The notes under the pieces: generated by a model
Seen by the model: the letters and a program-made list of their open reading frames with translations, nothing else
What the model was told of the DNA's origin: nothing
The model's database searches: none
In this document: in pieces, positions 9,001 through 17,889 of the stretch
Layout of the letters: every line of letters begins with the position of its first letter
Position numbering within the stretch: position 1 is the stretch's first letter
Origin: Chryseobacterium camelliae
Lineage (GTDB): Bacteria; Bacteroidota; Bacteroidia; Flavobacteriales; Weeksellaceae
Direction: 5' to 3'
Assembly: GCF_002770595.1 (NCBI RefSeq)
Contig: NZ_CP022986.1
Span: 3,472,001 to 3,536,000, forward strand
DNA length: 64,000 nucleotides
Translations under genes and position numbers: made by a program

Positions 9001-10407
9001 ATGACAAAAAGAATCATTCCCCGCCTGAGCTTCTGGCAGATCTGGAACATGAATGTGGGCTTTTTCGGTATCCAGTACAGTTTCGGCTTGCAGCAGACTG
9101 CTGTAAATCCTATTTATTCATTCCTGGGTGCCCACGCCGAGCAGCTGCCCATCCTCAACCTCGCCGGACCGATCACCGGACTGCTGATACAGCCTCTGAT
9201 CGGGGCTATCAGTGATAAAACCTGGAGCAACCGCTGGGGAAGGAGGAAGCCTTTCTTCCTGTTGGGGGCGGTATTGTGCAGCCTGGCCCTTTTTGCCTTT
9301 CCGTTCAGTTCCACCATCTGGATGGCTGCCGGACTGCTCTGGATTCTTGATGCCGCCAACAATACCGCGATGGAGCCGTACCGTGCTTTTATTGCCGATA
9401 AGCTTCCCCAGGAGCAGCAGACCTTCGGGTTCCAGATGCAGAGCCTCTTTGTGGGAGCCGGGATCACTTTAGCGAATTTATCACTCTTCATATTCCAGAA
9501 ATACCTGGGTGGGAACTCCGCTAATGGAGGGATTCCGGCATGGGTATATTATTCATTCTTCCTGGGATCTTTCTGCTCCATAGCTTCCGTTGCCTGGTCG
9601 GTGTATAAAACGCCTGAAATACCTCCAACCGAGGAAGAATTGGAAGAACTTAAAAAAGCCAGGGAACAGAGCAATTTCTTTACGCCGTTTGTGGAAATCA
9701 TTACGGCGATCCGGGAAATGCCCAAGCTGCTCTGGCAATTGGCGCTGGTCTATCTCTTCCAGTGGTATGCCCTGTTTTGTTACTGGCAGTTTATCACGCC
9801 TATGCTGAAATGGTCATTGTACGGGATTACTGAATCCGACGAGCAGAAAGCAAACCATATCGCAGAATTAACCAAAAAAGGAATTTCAGTAGCAGCATCA
9901 GACCTGTCATGGACCAAAAATATTCTTCACACCGTAGAAGTTGCGGTAGGGCAGACCGGGCTCATGAATGGTTCTTATAATATCATAACGATCCTGTCAG
10001 CATTGCTGCTCGTACCCTTTGCCAAAAAATTCTCTACTAAAAATACCTATATCTTCTGCCTTTTCCTTACCGGTTTGGGGGTTGCGGTACTCCCGCTGAT
10101 TAAAAATGAATACCTGATCCTGCTGCCGATGGTCGCCCTCGGAATCGGCTGGGCTGCTATGATGGGACTGCCGTATTCTATGGTTTCGCCGGCCATACCG
10201 GCTGATAAAAGAGGGATCTATATGGGGGTGATCAATATGATGATTGTGATTCCGATGCTGATCCAGACGCTGTCATTCGGGTTTATTTATCATACAATGC
10301 TTGGCAATAATCCTTCGTTGGCAATCGCTCTGGCAGGGATCCTGTTTCTGGTTGCGAGCGGATGTGTATTTTTCATGCAGGTTAAAGAAAACAAAACTCA
10401 GGGATAA
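9001..10407 (+). CDS. MFS sugar permease, SLC45 (sucrose/maltose transporter)-like
   Basis: A 468-residue, twelve-helix major facilitator. The N-terminal stretch FWQIWNMNVGFFGIQYSFGLQ and the loop 2-3 motif DKTWSNRWGRRKPF (about 73-86) are characteristic of the SLC45/GPH-like sucrose-maltose-type proton symporters found in Bacteroidota. It would carry the sugar delivered by the TonB receptor across the inner membrane to the cytoplasmic glycosidase. It is the last gene of the operon and is followed by a terminator at 10459-10486. Confidence 0.87.
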   Translation: MTKRIIPRLSFWQIWNMNVGFFGIQYSFGLQQTAVNPIYSFLGAHAEQLPILNLAGPITGLLIQPLIGAISDKTWSNRWGRRKPFFLLGAVLCSLALFAFPFSSTIWMAAGLLWILDAANNTAMEPYRAFIADKLPQEQQTFGFQMQSLFVGAGITLANLSLFIFQKYLGGNSANGGIPAWVYYSFFLGSFCSIASVAWSVYKTPEIPPTEEELEELKKAREQSNFFTPFVEIITAIREMPKLLWQLALVYLFQWYALFCYWQFITPMLKWSLYGITESDEQKANHIAELTKKGISVAASDLSWTKNILHTVEVAVGQTGLMNGSYNIITILSALLLVPFAKKFSTKNTYIFCLFLTGLGVAVLPLIKNEYLILLPMVALGIGWAAMMGLPYSMVSPAIPADKRGIYMGVINMMIVIPMLIQTLSFGFIYHTMLGNNPSLAIALAGILFLVASGCVFFMQVKENKTQG

Positions 10408-10458
10408 CCTGATTAATATATGGGAATGTGTGTAAAATCTCTGAGGAGGTTATTAAAT

Positions 10459-10486
10459 CCGTCTTGCTAAAGACGGGTTTGTTTTT
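10459..10486 (+). terminator. Rho-independent terminator of the sugar operon
   Basis: Arms CCGTCTT (10459-10465) and AAGACGG (10470-10476), loop GCTA, followed by GTTTGTTTTT. Confidence 0.85.
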
Positions 10487-10511
10487 CCCATAGCTTCCCA
10501 ATACTGACGGA

Positions 10512-10542
10512 TTGCCGGTGTTCTGTAAAATCGATACATTTG
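10512..10542 (+). promoter_or_regulatory. Bacteroidota-type promoter directly at the DUF434 gene start
   Basis: TTG at 10512-10514, 20 bases, then the exact -7 box TACATTTG (10535-10542). The expected transcription start falls at or next to the ATG at 10546, so the mRNA would have almost no leader. Confidence 0.7.
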
Positions 10543-10545
10543 GGC

Positions 10546-11274
10546 ATGGATAACAGGAACCGCGGTAAGAATACCGGTGATGACGGATTGTTCGGGACTG
10601 GGAAGCAGCTTGAAAAACTGAGGGCGGCTGTTCGTGACATGCATTATCTGCTCAGCCGGGGGTATCCTGAGAAAGCATCTTCGGAACTGGCTGGCAATCG
10701 CTACAGGTTGAAGACACGCCAGATCCAGGCACTCCGCGGAGCGTCTGCATCTGAAAGCCAGCTTGAAACCAGGAGGTCAAAACAGCTGGAGATCCAGGGC
10801 CTGAAAAATAAAATGGTGTTTCTTGACGGATTCAATGTCCTGATTTTGCTGGAAAGTCTGCTTTCGGGAGCCTATATTTTTGAGGGGCTTGATGGTTGTT
10901 TCAGAGACCTTTCCGGTGTGCACGGAACATACAAAAGGGTCAATCAGACGCTGAGGTCAGTGGAGCTTGTTGCTTCATTCTTTAAAAAATCGGGAGCCTC
11001 AAAACTGATCTGGATTTTTGACCAGCCGGTTTCCAACAGCGGAAGAATCAGACAGATAGTGACGGATTTTGCCAGCGAACATGATCTCAACTGGGAGGCA
11101 GAACTGCAATTCAATCCTGATCAGTTTTTAGCGGAACAGGCGGAAATCGCAGTTTCTTCCGACGCCTGGATCCTGGATTACTGCAAAAGCTGGTTCAACC
11201 TGATCGGATACCTGATCCACGAAGAAAAACTTCCTGTAAACTCCGTAACACTTTTCCATGATGAACCTGTTTGA
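10546..11274 (+). CDS. DUF434/PIN-like (DUF5616) protein
   Basis: 242 residues from the ATG at 10546; a TTG two codons earlier overlaps the promoter box and was rejected. The N-terminal DUF434 module carries RDMHYLLSRGYPEKASSELAGNRY. A PIN-like domain follows with MVFLDGFNVLI (metal-binding D in LDGFN), a central IWIFDQPVSNSG and a late SSDAWILD, i.e. the acidic residues expected of a PIN-fold nuclease. The family probably acts on RNA; the substrate is unknown. It overlaps the next gene by 17 bases, so the two are translationally coupled. Confidence 0.75.
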   Translation: MDNRNRGKNTGDDGLFGTGKQLEKLRAAVRDMHYLLSRGYPEKASSELAGNRYRLKTRQIQALRGASASESQLETRRSKQLEIQGLKNKMVFLDGFNVLILLESLLSGAYIFEGLDGCFRDLSGVHGTYKRVNQTLRSVELVASFFKKSGASKLIWIFDQPVSNSGRIRQIVTDFASEHDLNWEAELQFNPDQFLAEQAEIAVSSDAWILDYCKSWFNLIGYLIHEEKLPVNSVTLFHDEPV

Positions 11275-11911
11275 ACTCTGCATCCGGCATGTGTCAGAAG
11301 AATGGAAGCTGAAATACGGAGCCATTTTAGCAGAAGAGCATATCCAGGCTATGGAATTGAACATCCGGAAATTCAAATCGGGTAAAGGCAATTGGAACCT
11401 GCCTTTTTTCGACGAGGAAATTAACATCGACCGTGACAAAAGTTTTATTGTCATGACAGAGGTTCTCGAAGGTCCGGATGAAGCGGAAGTCAAATGCCGC
11501 CAATTAGAAGAAATTTCCTTTGAGCACTGGCTGAATGTACTGGGGCAGAGGATAACCTCAGCCAGCCTCCGTGATGAAAAGGCAATCCCTCCGCTCAGGT
11601 CTGTGCTTATTGAAGCCTGCCAGACTCCGTACAACAGTGAAATTACCCTTGCACAAAGGGCATGGGAAAAACATACCGGAAGGCTTAATGATCCGTTCTG
11701 GGGAGAAGTGAAAGGCAATAACCATCAGAAACAGCAGCTCGTAATGGATAAAATCAACCATATCCTTGGCCATACAACCTGGTGGAATGTGTTTTATCAC
11801 TATAAGCATGAATTGGTTTTTGAAGTCAGGGAACAGGAAGGACACGGCATCCGCTGGAGCAATGGTGGCTGCTTCCTGATCGGTTTTCTGGAAGGGTTTA
11901 TCACTGAATGA
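11258..11911 (+). CDS. Hypothetical protein coupled to the DUF434 gene
   Basis: A 217-residue protein with no signal peptide or membrane helix. I recognise no family. It is rich in aromatic and acidic residues, with GHTTWWNVFYHYKHELVFEV near the C-terminus. The start at 11258 (MMNLFELCIRHV) or its second Met lies inside the end of the DUF434 gene, which implies coupled translation and a shared process. Confidence 0.65.
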   Translation: MMNLFELCIRHVSEEWKLKYGAILAEEHIQAMELNIRKFKSGKGNWNLPFFDEEINIDRDKSFIVMTEVLEGPDEAEVKCRQLEEISFEHWLNVLGQRITSASLRDEKAIPPLRSVLIEACQTPYNSEITLAQRAWEKHTGRLNDPFWGEVKGNNHQKQQLVMDKINHILGHTTWWNVFYHYKHELVFEVREQEGHGIRWSNGGCFLIGFLEGFITE

Positions 11912-11990
11912 AAGGAAACAGATGGATGCGGGTCTGGGTATTAATTATAATATATAATAATGTTTTAATGTGTGATCATGCTTTTCATAA

Positions 11991-12020
11991 AAAAAGAGTT
12001 TTACAATGCTGTAAAACTCT
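11991..12020. terminator. Terminator between convergent genes
   Basis: Perfect 10-bp arms AGAGTTTTAC and GTAAAACTCT (11995-12004 and 12011-12020) with a 6-base loop. The A run on the left makes it a good terminator for the minus-strand deoD gene; it may also act on the plus-strand gene. Confidence 0.8.
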
Positions 12021-12058
12021 GATGTTTAATATTTGCAGGCAATTGCCTTTTCTCATTC

Positions 12059-12769
12059 TTACAAGCTCCTGATTCCCGCTTCCAGGGCCAATTCGATCAT
12101 AGGCTTAAGTGCTGTTTCGCGCTGGTCCGCAGAAATATTCTCATGCGTCGGGATAATATCGGAAACCGTGAGGATGGTCGCTGCATTTTTCCCCAGGTGC
12201 TGCGCATTGGCAAACAATCCGAAAGCTTCCATTTCTACGGCAGGGCAGTGATGCTTCGTGGCAATGGCCGGAATGGCCGGATCCTTCCTGTAAAAAATGT
12301 CGCTGCTGTGGATATTCGTCGCTTTTGCCGTTAAAGACATTTCCAGTGCCGTTTCATTAATAGTATGGAAGATATTCCCCTGATGGGAAAGGATCTCATC
12401 ATCAATGTCCCAGGCATATTTCGCATAGGTGCTTTCACTGGCAGCATATTCAACATTCAGGAGGTCAAAAACTTTTAAATCTGTGGTATATGCACCGCAG
12501 GTTCCGATCCTGATGATGGTATCCACTTCATATTCCGTAAACAGCTCGAAAGAATAGATCCCGATACTCGGAAAGCCCATTCCGCTGGCTCCTACAGTAA
12601 TTTTTTTCCCTTTGTATAAACCTGTGTAATAGAAAATACCTCTGGTCTGGCTGACCAGTTTAGCGTCTTGCAGGAAATTTTCAGCAATATATTTTGCGCG
12701 TAGCGGATCACCCGGCTGTAAAACAACTTTGGCAATTTCCCCTTTTTTTGCACTGATGTGGATACTCAT
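12059..12769 (-). CDS. deoD: Purine nucleoside phosphorylase (DeoD type)
   Basis: 236 residues, the usual length of the hexameric DeoD family. Seen: MSIHISAKKGEIAKVVLQPGDPLRAK at the N-terminus (G20 and R24 region for phosphate binding), GMGFPSIGIYSFEL, the RIGTCGA phosphate loop, AVEMEAFGLF (catalytic/ribose-binding EMEA) and TVSDIIPTHE (catalytic Asp). It cleaves purine (deoxy)nucleosides with phosphate to free base and sugar-1-phosphate in the salvage pathway. It is a single gene transcribed toward the DUF434 unit, with a shared terminator. Confidence 0.95.
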   Translation of the reverse strand: MSIHISAKKGEIAKVVLQPGDPLRAKYIAENFLQDAKLVSQTRGIFYYTGLYKGKKITVGASGMGFPSIGIYSFELFTEYEVDTIIRIGTCGAYTTDLKVFDLLNVEYAASESTYAKYAWDIDDEILSHQGNIFHTINETALEMSLTAKATNIHSSDIFYRKDPAIPAIATKHHCPAVEMEAFGLFANAQHLGKNAATILTVSDIIPTHENISADQRETALKPMIELALEAGIRSL

Positions 12770-12922
12770 AATTTTTTATTTCAAAGGGCAAAGATAGTAA
12801 ATATGAGAATAGTGGATGCTCGATACCGCTTCCGGGAGCATTTTAACGGAAGGTTTGTTAATTATCTTCTGGGTACCTTTTAAAACTGACGATTCAAAAG
12901 TAATTATGTCTATTTTTGTTAG

Positions 12923-13564
12923 ATGACGGAAAACAGATCCCCATTTCTAGATACTTTATTTCTGCTGCGGAAAGATGAATACATGACGGTTTTTACCGGC
13001 CTTCAGGAAATTCCTGAAAATGAAATCCAGGAAGCAGCGGATTATTTCGGATCCGAATTTGAGAAAGAAAGACTGGAATTTTTATCGGCTGAAATCCTCT
13101 ATGATCGGGATGCTGCGGTCTGGGCAGCTAAAATACTCTATCACAGTGCTCAGTTATATCTTGTTCGTAAAGATACTTCCATGGATCTGATGAAATTCAT
13201 TCCGGAGTATACCGGTAAAACAGATGTCTCAGCCATCCTTTCTGCCGATCTGTCGTTAAGATTTCTGCCGCAGGTACTGTATGCTCTTCAGACGGCTGAT
13301 CCGGAAGATCCGCTGATTGCATTGCTGGAAAAGATTTTGACCCGGTTTCATTATTCAGGCATCGGAGCAGACCTGGATCTTCAGAATGCCAATTGGGAAG
13401 AAGAGCTGGAAGATCCGACCTACCGGAAGCTGTACCTGGAAAGGATCGTGGGAAAAAAAGCGTACCAGCTGGCTGAGGTTCCGTATATCAATCAGTTGCT
13501 GATGGCGGAATTCGGGATGTATAAAGATATATTCTGGAAAGAACTGAAAGATAGGAATCATTAA
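12923..13564 (+). CDS. bpX-system alpha-helical protein (first gene of the MoxR-vWA-propeller cluster)
   Basis: A 213-residue, mostly helical, acidic protein with no signal peptide, membrane helix or enzyme motif. It is the first of six same-strand genes, the next being the MoxR ATPase 94 bases downstream. Its assignment to the MoxR-vWA-beta-propeller ternary systems (families named bpX) rests on position and general character, not on a motif. A -7 box TATTTTTG at 12911-12918 lies just before the ATG at 12923, so the true start may be the Met at 12983. Confidence 0.6.
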   Translation: MTENRSPFLDTLFLLRKDEYMTVFTGLQEIPENEIQEAADYFGSEFEKERLEFLSAEILYDRDAAVWAAKILYHSAQLYLVRKDTSMDLMKFIPEYTGKTDVSAILSADLSLRFLPQVLYALQTADPEDPLIALLEKILTRFHYSGIGADLDLQNANWEEELEDPTYRKLYLERIVGKKAYQLAEVPYINQLLMAEFGMYKDIFWKELKDRNH

Positions 13565-13658
13565 ATCTTCCTGCTTTGCTGTCATGAAGTCGTCTTCAGC
13601 AAAAACAATGATCAAAAGGAAACTGTGCTTTTTGCGTTTAATCATAAAATAAAGGTCA

Positions 13659-14792
13659 ATGACTCAAACTATAGAAAAACTAAACCGTGTCCTCAGCTAT
13701 ATTAAAGATACCTTTGTAGGAAAAGACGATGTGGTAGACCTGCTGGGAATCTCTTTGCTGGCAAGGGAAAATGCATTTCTCTACGGACCTCCCGGAACGG
13801 CAAAATCCGCCATTGTAAGGACCCTGGCCAAAACGGTAAAAGACGGGAAAAACTTTGAGTATCTCCTGACACGATTTACGGAGCCTAATGAGATTTTCGG
13901 GCCCTTTGACATCAGGAAACTGAAAGAAGGAGAACTGCTGACGAATACGGAAGGCATGATGCCCGAAGCATCCATGGTTTTCCTGGATGAGATCTTCAAT
14001 GCCAATTCCGCTATTCTGAACTCGCTTCTGATGGCACTGAATGAGAAAATATTCAAAAGAGGGAAGGAAACCAGGCATCTTCCTGCGCTCATGTTTGTGG
14101 GAGCGAGCAATGTCCTGCCTGAAGATGAGGCCCTGAATGCATTATTCGACCGTTTCCTGATCCGGATCAATGTGGATTATGTACATCCTGAACTGCTCCA
14201 GCAGGTGCTTTTAGCCGGAAGAAAGCTGGAGAACAATACTGAAACGGATGTTCCTGAAATCCTTTCCGGCGAGATCCGCGCATTGCAGGAACAGTGTAAA
14301 ACCGTTGACCTCAAACCGGTATACGAAGTGTACCTAAATACAGTTATCAGCCTTAGAAATACAGGAATTGCCATCTCTGACCGGAGGGCGGTAAAAATGC
14401 AGAACCTTATCGCAGCCAGCGCCCTGATCTGCGGAAGGACTGAGGCCGTACTTTCCGATCTGTGGGTACTGAAGCATATCTGGGATACCGAGGAACAGAT
14501 AGAAATCCTTGAGGGGATCATCAACCGGACCATTGAGAAAGACGCCCATCCGAAATCCCATCCGCAGGCCCTTCAGAATAAAACGCCGAATCCTGAAGAA
14601 GTGATGAAAGATGTGAAAATACTCGTTGAAAAATGGGAGGGCGGACCGCTGAGCTTTGAAGAACAGAACGTAATTAAAGATAAATTGAGATACCTCCAGA
14701 CCCGCTGCGACTGGATCCGCAATCCTGAGCAGAAGCAGTACATCCAACAGGAAATCGAAAGTCTATGGCAAAAGATCCTTCAGAGCATATAA
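13659..14792 (+). CDS. MoxR-family AAA+ ATPase
   Basis: 377 residues. Walker A GPPGTAKS (43-50), Walker B MVFLDE (106-111), sensor 1 N151 in VGASN and an arginine finger at about R165 (FDRFLIRI) are all intact, followed by the helical lid. MoxR ATPases act as chaperones that remodel partner proteins bearing vWA domains. The vWA partner is encoded two genes downstream (15499-17889), the standard pairing. The 3' end overlaps the next gene by 28 bases, which points to translational coupling. The extended C-terminal helical tail is longer than in the minimal family. Confidence 0.93.
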   Translation: MTQTIEKLNRVLSYIKDTFVGKDDVVDLLGISLLARENAFLYGPPGTAKSAIVRTLAKTVKDGKNFEYLLTRFTEPNEIFGPFDIRKLKEGELLTNTEGMMPEASMVFLDEIFNANSAILNSLLMALNEKIFKRGKETRHLPALMFVGASNVLPEDEALNALFDRFLIRINVDYVHPELLQQVLLAGRKLENNTETDVPEILSGEIRALQEQCKTVDLKPVYEVYLNTVISLRNTGIAISDRRAVKMQNLIAASALICGRTEAVLSDLWVLKHIWDTEEQIEILEGIINRTIEKDAHPKSHPQALQNKTPNPEEVMKDVKILVEKWEGGPLSFEEQNVIKDKLRYLQTRCDWIRNPEQKQYIQQEIESLWQKILQSI

Positions 14793-15508
14793 AAGAATTC
14801 CGGGCAGAAATTCCCCGGGTGAATGAAGATTATCTGGGAACCATTCGCGACTGGCAAAATGTGCAGGTCGCAGTTGAAGATGAAGTGATCTGGCTCAAAG
14901 GTTTTACCGATGAACAGGCTGCTTCACCGGAGCTCCGGCAGCTTCCTGGTTTTTTGCTGTACGAATTGCGTGACGGCCTTTTATTCCGGAAAGATGCACT
15001 GGTCCCCAGTAAAAAGATGAGGACAGTATTGCTGTGGAACCCGATTGATAAAGCTTTGCGCCTGACGTTCCCTGTTTCCAACAATAATTTTTTCGGCATC
15101 GACGGAAGAATTGAGGTAAAATTGGTACCGGGTGGAGATGAGCACGCTGCAATAGCCCTGATGAGCCCGATGGCGGAAATCAGAAACAGCCTTATAGCTT
15201 TGCCTAAATTCAAGCTGGAAAGGCTGGACTGGATCGTTATTGATGACCAGGCATTGTTTATCGGCACTCCGTTGCTGGGTTTTCCGGGAAAAGCATACTG
15301 GTCAAAAGACAGCCATCTTCTGCCTGCCGGTTTCGATTTTGAATATACAAACCTGAGCCTGATGTTGCAGAAAAAATACAATGCAGATTCGGAATCCTGG
15401 CTTCTATGGAAGGAAGACGGAAGCGTCCTGTCGCTCAGGAAAAATGACTTCCGTAAGCTGTCCGTAAGCTCTTTCCGTCTCACCGAAAAATCACAGGAAT
15501 GGATATAA
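14765..15508 (+). CDS. bpX-system soluble partner protein
   Basis: 247 residues, beta-rich, no signal peptide or membrane helix. Recognisable features are repeated short strands with aromatic residues (WQNVQVAVEDEVIWLKGF, LPGFLLYELRDGLLF). It overlaps the MoxR gene by 28 bases and the vWA-propeller gene by 10, so it is made together with both. In the described ternary systems this position is taken by a bpX domain thought to be a peptide- or client-binding component; which bpX subfamily it is I cannot say. No enzymatic residues are visible. Confidence 0.65.
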   Translation: MAKDPSEHIKEFRAEIPRVNEDYLGTIRDWQNVQVAVEDEVIWLKGFTDEQAASPELRQLPGFLLYELRDGLLFRKDALVPSKKMRTVLLWNPIDKALRLTFPVSNNNFFGIDGRIEVKLVPGGDEHAAIALMSPMAEIRNSLIALPKFKLERLDWIVIDDQALFIGTPLLGFPGKAYWSKDSHLLPAGFDFEYTNLSLMLQKKYNADSESWLLWKEDGSVLSLRKNDFRKLSVSSFRLTEKSQEWI

Positions 15509-17889
15509 TTGCTTATTTCCAGTCGTACAGAGGCTATTTCTGGGAGTGGACCACTGATGAAGACGTTCCCGATGATACCGGCTATCATGAACATAACCTG
15601 ATTTCCATTCCGAATGCAGGAGCCATTGCCTACCGGCCGTATATCATCGAAGTCCTGAACATCCTGAAAGAACAGGGGCTCCCGCCTTTCGGTGCCCTGT
15701 TGCTTGTTCTGTATGCAGTCCAGGAAGGACACGTAAATCAGGATGGCATCTTCTATTATTTGAAAAGGACCAATCATGAAGGATACGGACAGGAGACTGG
15801 TAAAGATATTGAATCGGCGATTCATTTTTTAGAGCATTTAAGTCAGATGGAAAGTGCTTTGAAGAAAGGGCAGAATAAGATCAATCTGTTGCAGACCCTG
15901 TTTAAGGACAGCCACAATCAGCTGTCTCCGGTAAGCTCTGAATTGATTATGAAAAGGTTTGAGAAAAGCCCAGTGATCATTTCCAAGGCCGCAGAAAAAA
16001 GGGAACTGACTCAGGCTGTTATCAACAGGGATCTCAAAACGCTGGCGCTGCTCCACCATCAGTTCCCGACCACAGAATCTATTGTTAATGCTGTGAAAGG
16101 CATCGCTGTTATTCCGGAACTTGAAGATAAAGTCGTTGAGGAAGAACCGGTCATTGAAACCGGTAAAGAATTCGTACAGGAATTGATCGAAGAGCCGAAA
16201 ACATTCCAGGTCGGAAGCCTGGTCAAAAGAATCTGGAGCGGTTTTAAAATCCCCATGCGCCACCTTTCTCCCGGGGAACAGCCGATTGGCGGGATTTCAG
16301 ACATGACGAACAAAGGGGACTTCAACAGGATGCTTCTGTCTGAATTTGCCCATGAAGAAGAGGTTTTTATGAACCGTGTTGCCAATAACGAAGCCCTGTA
16401 TATCCAGCGGGAAATCCCGCCTGAAGAAAATATTTTTGAGCGGGTTATCCTGATTGATATTTCCCTGAAGAACTGGGGTATCCCAAAAGTTTTGGCATTT
16501 GCATCGGCAATTGCCGTTATCAAACATCCGAAAGCCCATTCCGAATGCAGGGTTTTCGTCCTGGGGGAACACAGCATACCCGTTTCTCTGGACACTGTTG
16601 AAGAAGTGATCCGGAACCAGAATGCAGTAAGCCCTGTGCTGGACGTTTCAAATGCCCTGGAAAAGTTTTTTGAAGAAGAACATGCCGGAAGGGACCTGGA
16701 AGTTTTTTTCATTACCAGCGAGGAAAATGTACAGGACCACCATATGCAGAAGGCCATCCATGAAAACCGGGATCGGCTGAAATTCCTGGTGACGACTTCC
16801 GCAGACGGGGAGCTTAACTTTTATAAACACCATAAAGGGACAAGAAAGCATATTCAGAAAATCAAACTTCCACTTCGGGAGCTTTGGGCGCATCCTCCGA
16901 AAAGGAACAGGATTTCCGGAGGAGACGGAAGCGGTGCTAAAACAGCAGTTCCGGAAAATTATCCGTTGCTGTTTCCTACGCCTAAAGACCGTATTGAAAC
17001 CTTTTTGTATGAAGGGGAATTTTATATTTTAAGCAATAAAAAGCAACTGCTGAAAACATACCTGTCAGACAACTACTACAATAAGAATATCTATCAGGAT
17101 ACCAGCATCCAGAAGGGTTGTGAGGTGATCAAAGAGAATATTTCGGTAAAGCCCAGGGGACAGTTTGCGCTGGCCAGGAACAAAGCCGGAAATTATATCC
17201 TGGCCCAGTACCAGCCGGATAAAAAAAGCATCTCCAGGCTGGACCTGACGACAGGCGAGTACTCGGAACTGAATCTGGCCGGCCTTGATATTCCTTTGAA
17301 TTTTTCACTGATCTATTTCAGTAAAAGCTTTTTCTTGTACGGACTTCAATATGACAAGATATTCAGGATTAACCTTGAAGGAAACCTGTCTGCCGAAGGA
17401 ACCGACAATAACAGCGAAATCCGTAAAAGTGTATTCAAAACCGAAATGGAACTTAACAAACTCAAAAATAAGGGGACTAAAATTTTAAATAATTTTACCG
17501 GTATCGGAATCAACAATGCCGAAGAGCTGGTGATCTCAAAATTTGCTTTGCAGTTCCATTCGGAAAACGAATACCGGCTGGAAAAGAATTCAGTAAAGAT
17601 AGAGACTGAGGCCCATCAGGATAAGAATAAATTCACTTTCAGCGACGGAAGTGAGGTGATCACAGACCATCGCGGAATGCTCACATTGATCAGCAGCAAT
17701 AAAAGCATTCCCACTTTTTATATGCCGTCCACCCGCGATGGTTACATAGCACTGGCTACGGAAAAAAAATTCGGAGGATCGGAATATTACCTTCCGAAAA
17801 AATCGAAACTGATGATCAGGGAAATGGAAGAAATGTATTTCGTATATATGCAACCCTTTATCAAACATATTCTGGAATATGGAGCTTAG
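15499..17889 (+). CDS. bpX domain - vWA - beta-propeller protein
   Basis: 796 residues in three parts. An N-terminal helical region (1-250) is followed by a vWA domain (about 313-460) starting at RVILIDISLKNWG. A C-terminal half (about 490-790) of repeated four-strand units looks like a beta-propeller. In the vWA MIDAS motif, DxSxS reads D320-I-S322-L-K324, so the second Ser is replaced and metal binding may be weak or lost. The vWA is the expected client of the MoxR ATPase encoded upstream. It overlaps both neighbours by about 10 bases. Cytoplasmic; probably the central scaffold of the ternary system. Confidence 0.82.
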   Translation: MDIIAYFQSYRGYFWEWTTDEDVPDDTGYHEHNLISIPNAGAIAYRPYIIEVLNILKEQGLPPFGALLLVLYAVQEGHVNQDGIFYYLKRTNHEGYGQETGKDIESAIHFLEHLSQMESALKKGQNKINLLQTLFKDSHNQLSPVSSELIMKRFEKSPVIISKAAEKRELTQAVINRDLKTLALLHHQFPTTESIVNAVKGIAVIPELEDKVVEEEPVIETGKEFVQELIEEPKTFQVGSLVKRIWSGFKIPMRHLSPGEQPIGGISDMTNKGDFNRMLLSEFAHEEEVFMNRVANNEALYIQREIPPEENIFERVILIDISLKNWGIPKVLAFASAIAVIKHPKAHSECRVFVLGEHSIPVSLDTVEEVIRNQNAVSPVLDVSNALEKFFEEEHAGRDLEVFFITSEENVQDHHMQKAIHENRDRLKFLVTTSADGELNFYKHHKGTRKHIQKIKLPLRELWAHPPKRNRISGGDGSGAKTAVPENYPLLFPTPKDRIETFLYEGEFYILSNKKQLLKTYLSDNYYNKNIYQDTSIQKGCEVIKENISVKPRGQFALARNKAGNYILAQYQPDKKSISRLDLTTGEYSELNLAGLDIPLNFSLIYFSKSFFLYGLQYDKIFRINLEGNLSAEGTDNNSEIRKSVFKTEMELNKLKNKGTKILNNFTGIGINNAEELVISKFALQFHSENEYRLEKNSVKIETEAHQDKNKFTFSDGSEVITDHRGMLTLISSNKSIPTFYMPSTRDGYIALATEKKFGGSEYYLPKKSKLMIREMEEMYFVYMQPFIKHILEYGA

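Noticed and set aside
14830..15825. A 331-codon minus-strand frame
   Set aside because: Antisense to two overlapping bpX-cluster genes; composition is that of a shadow frame.
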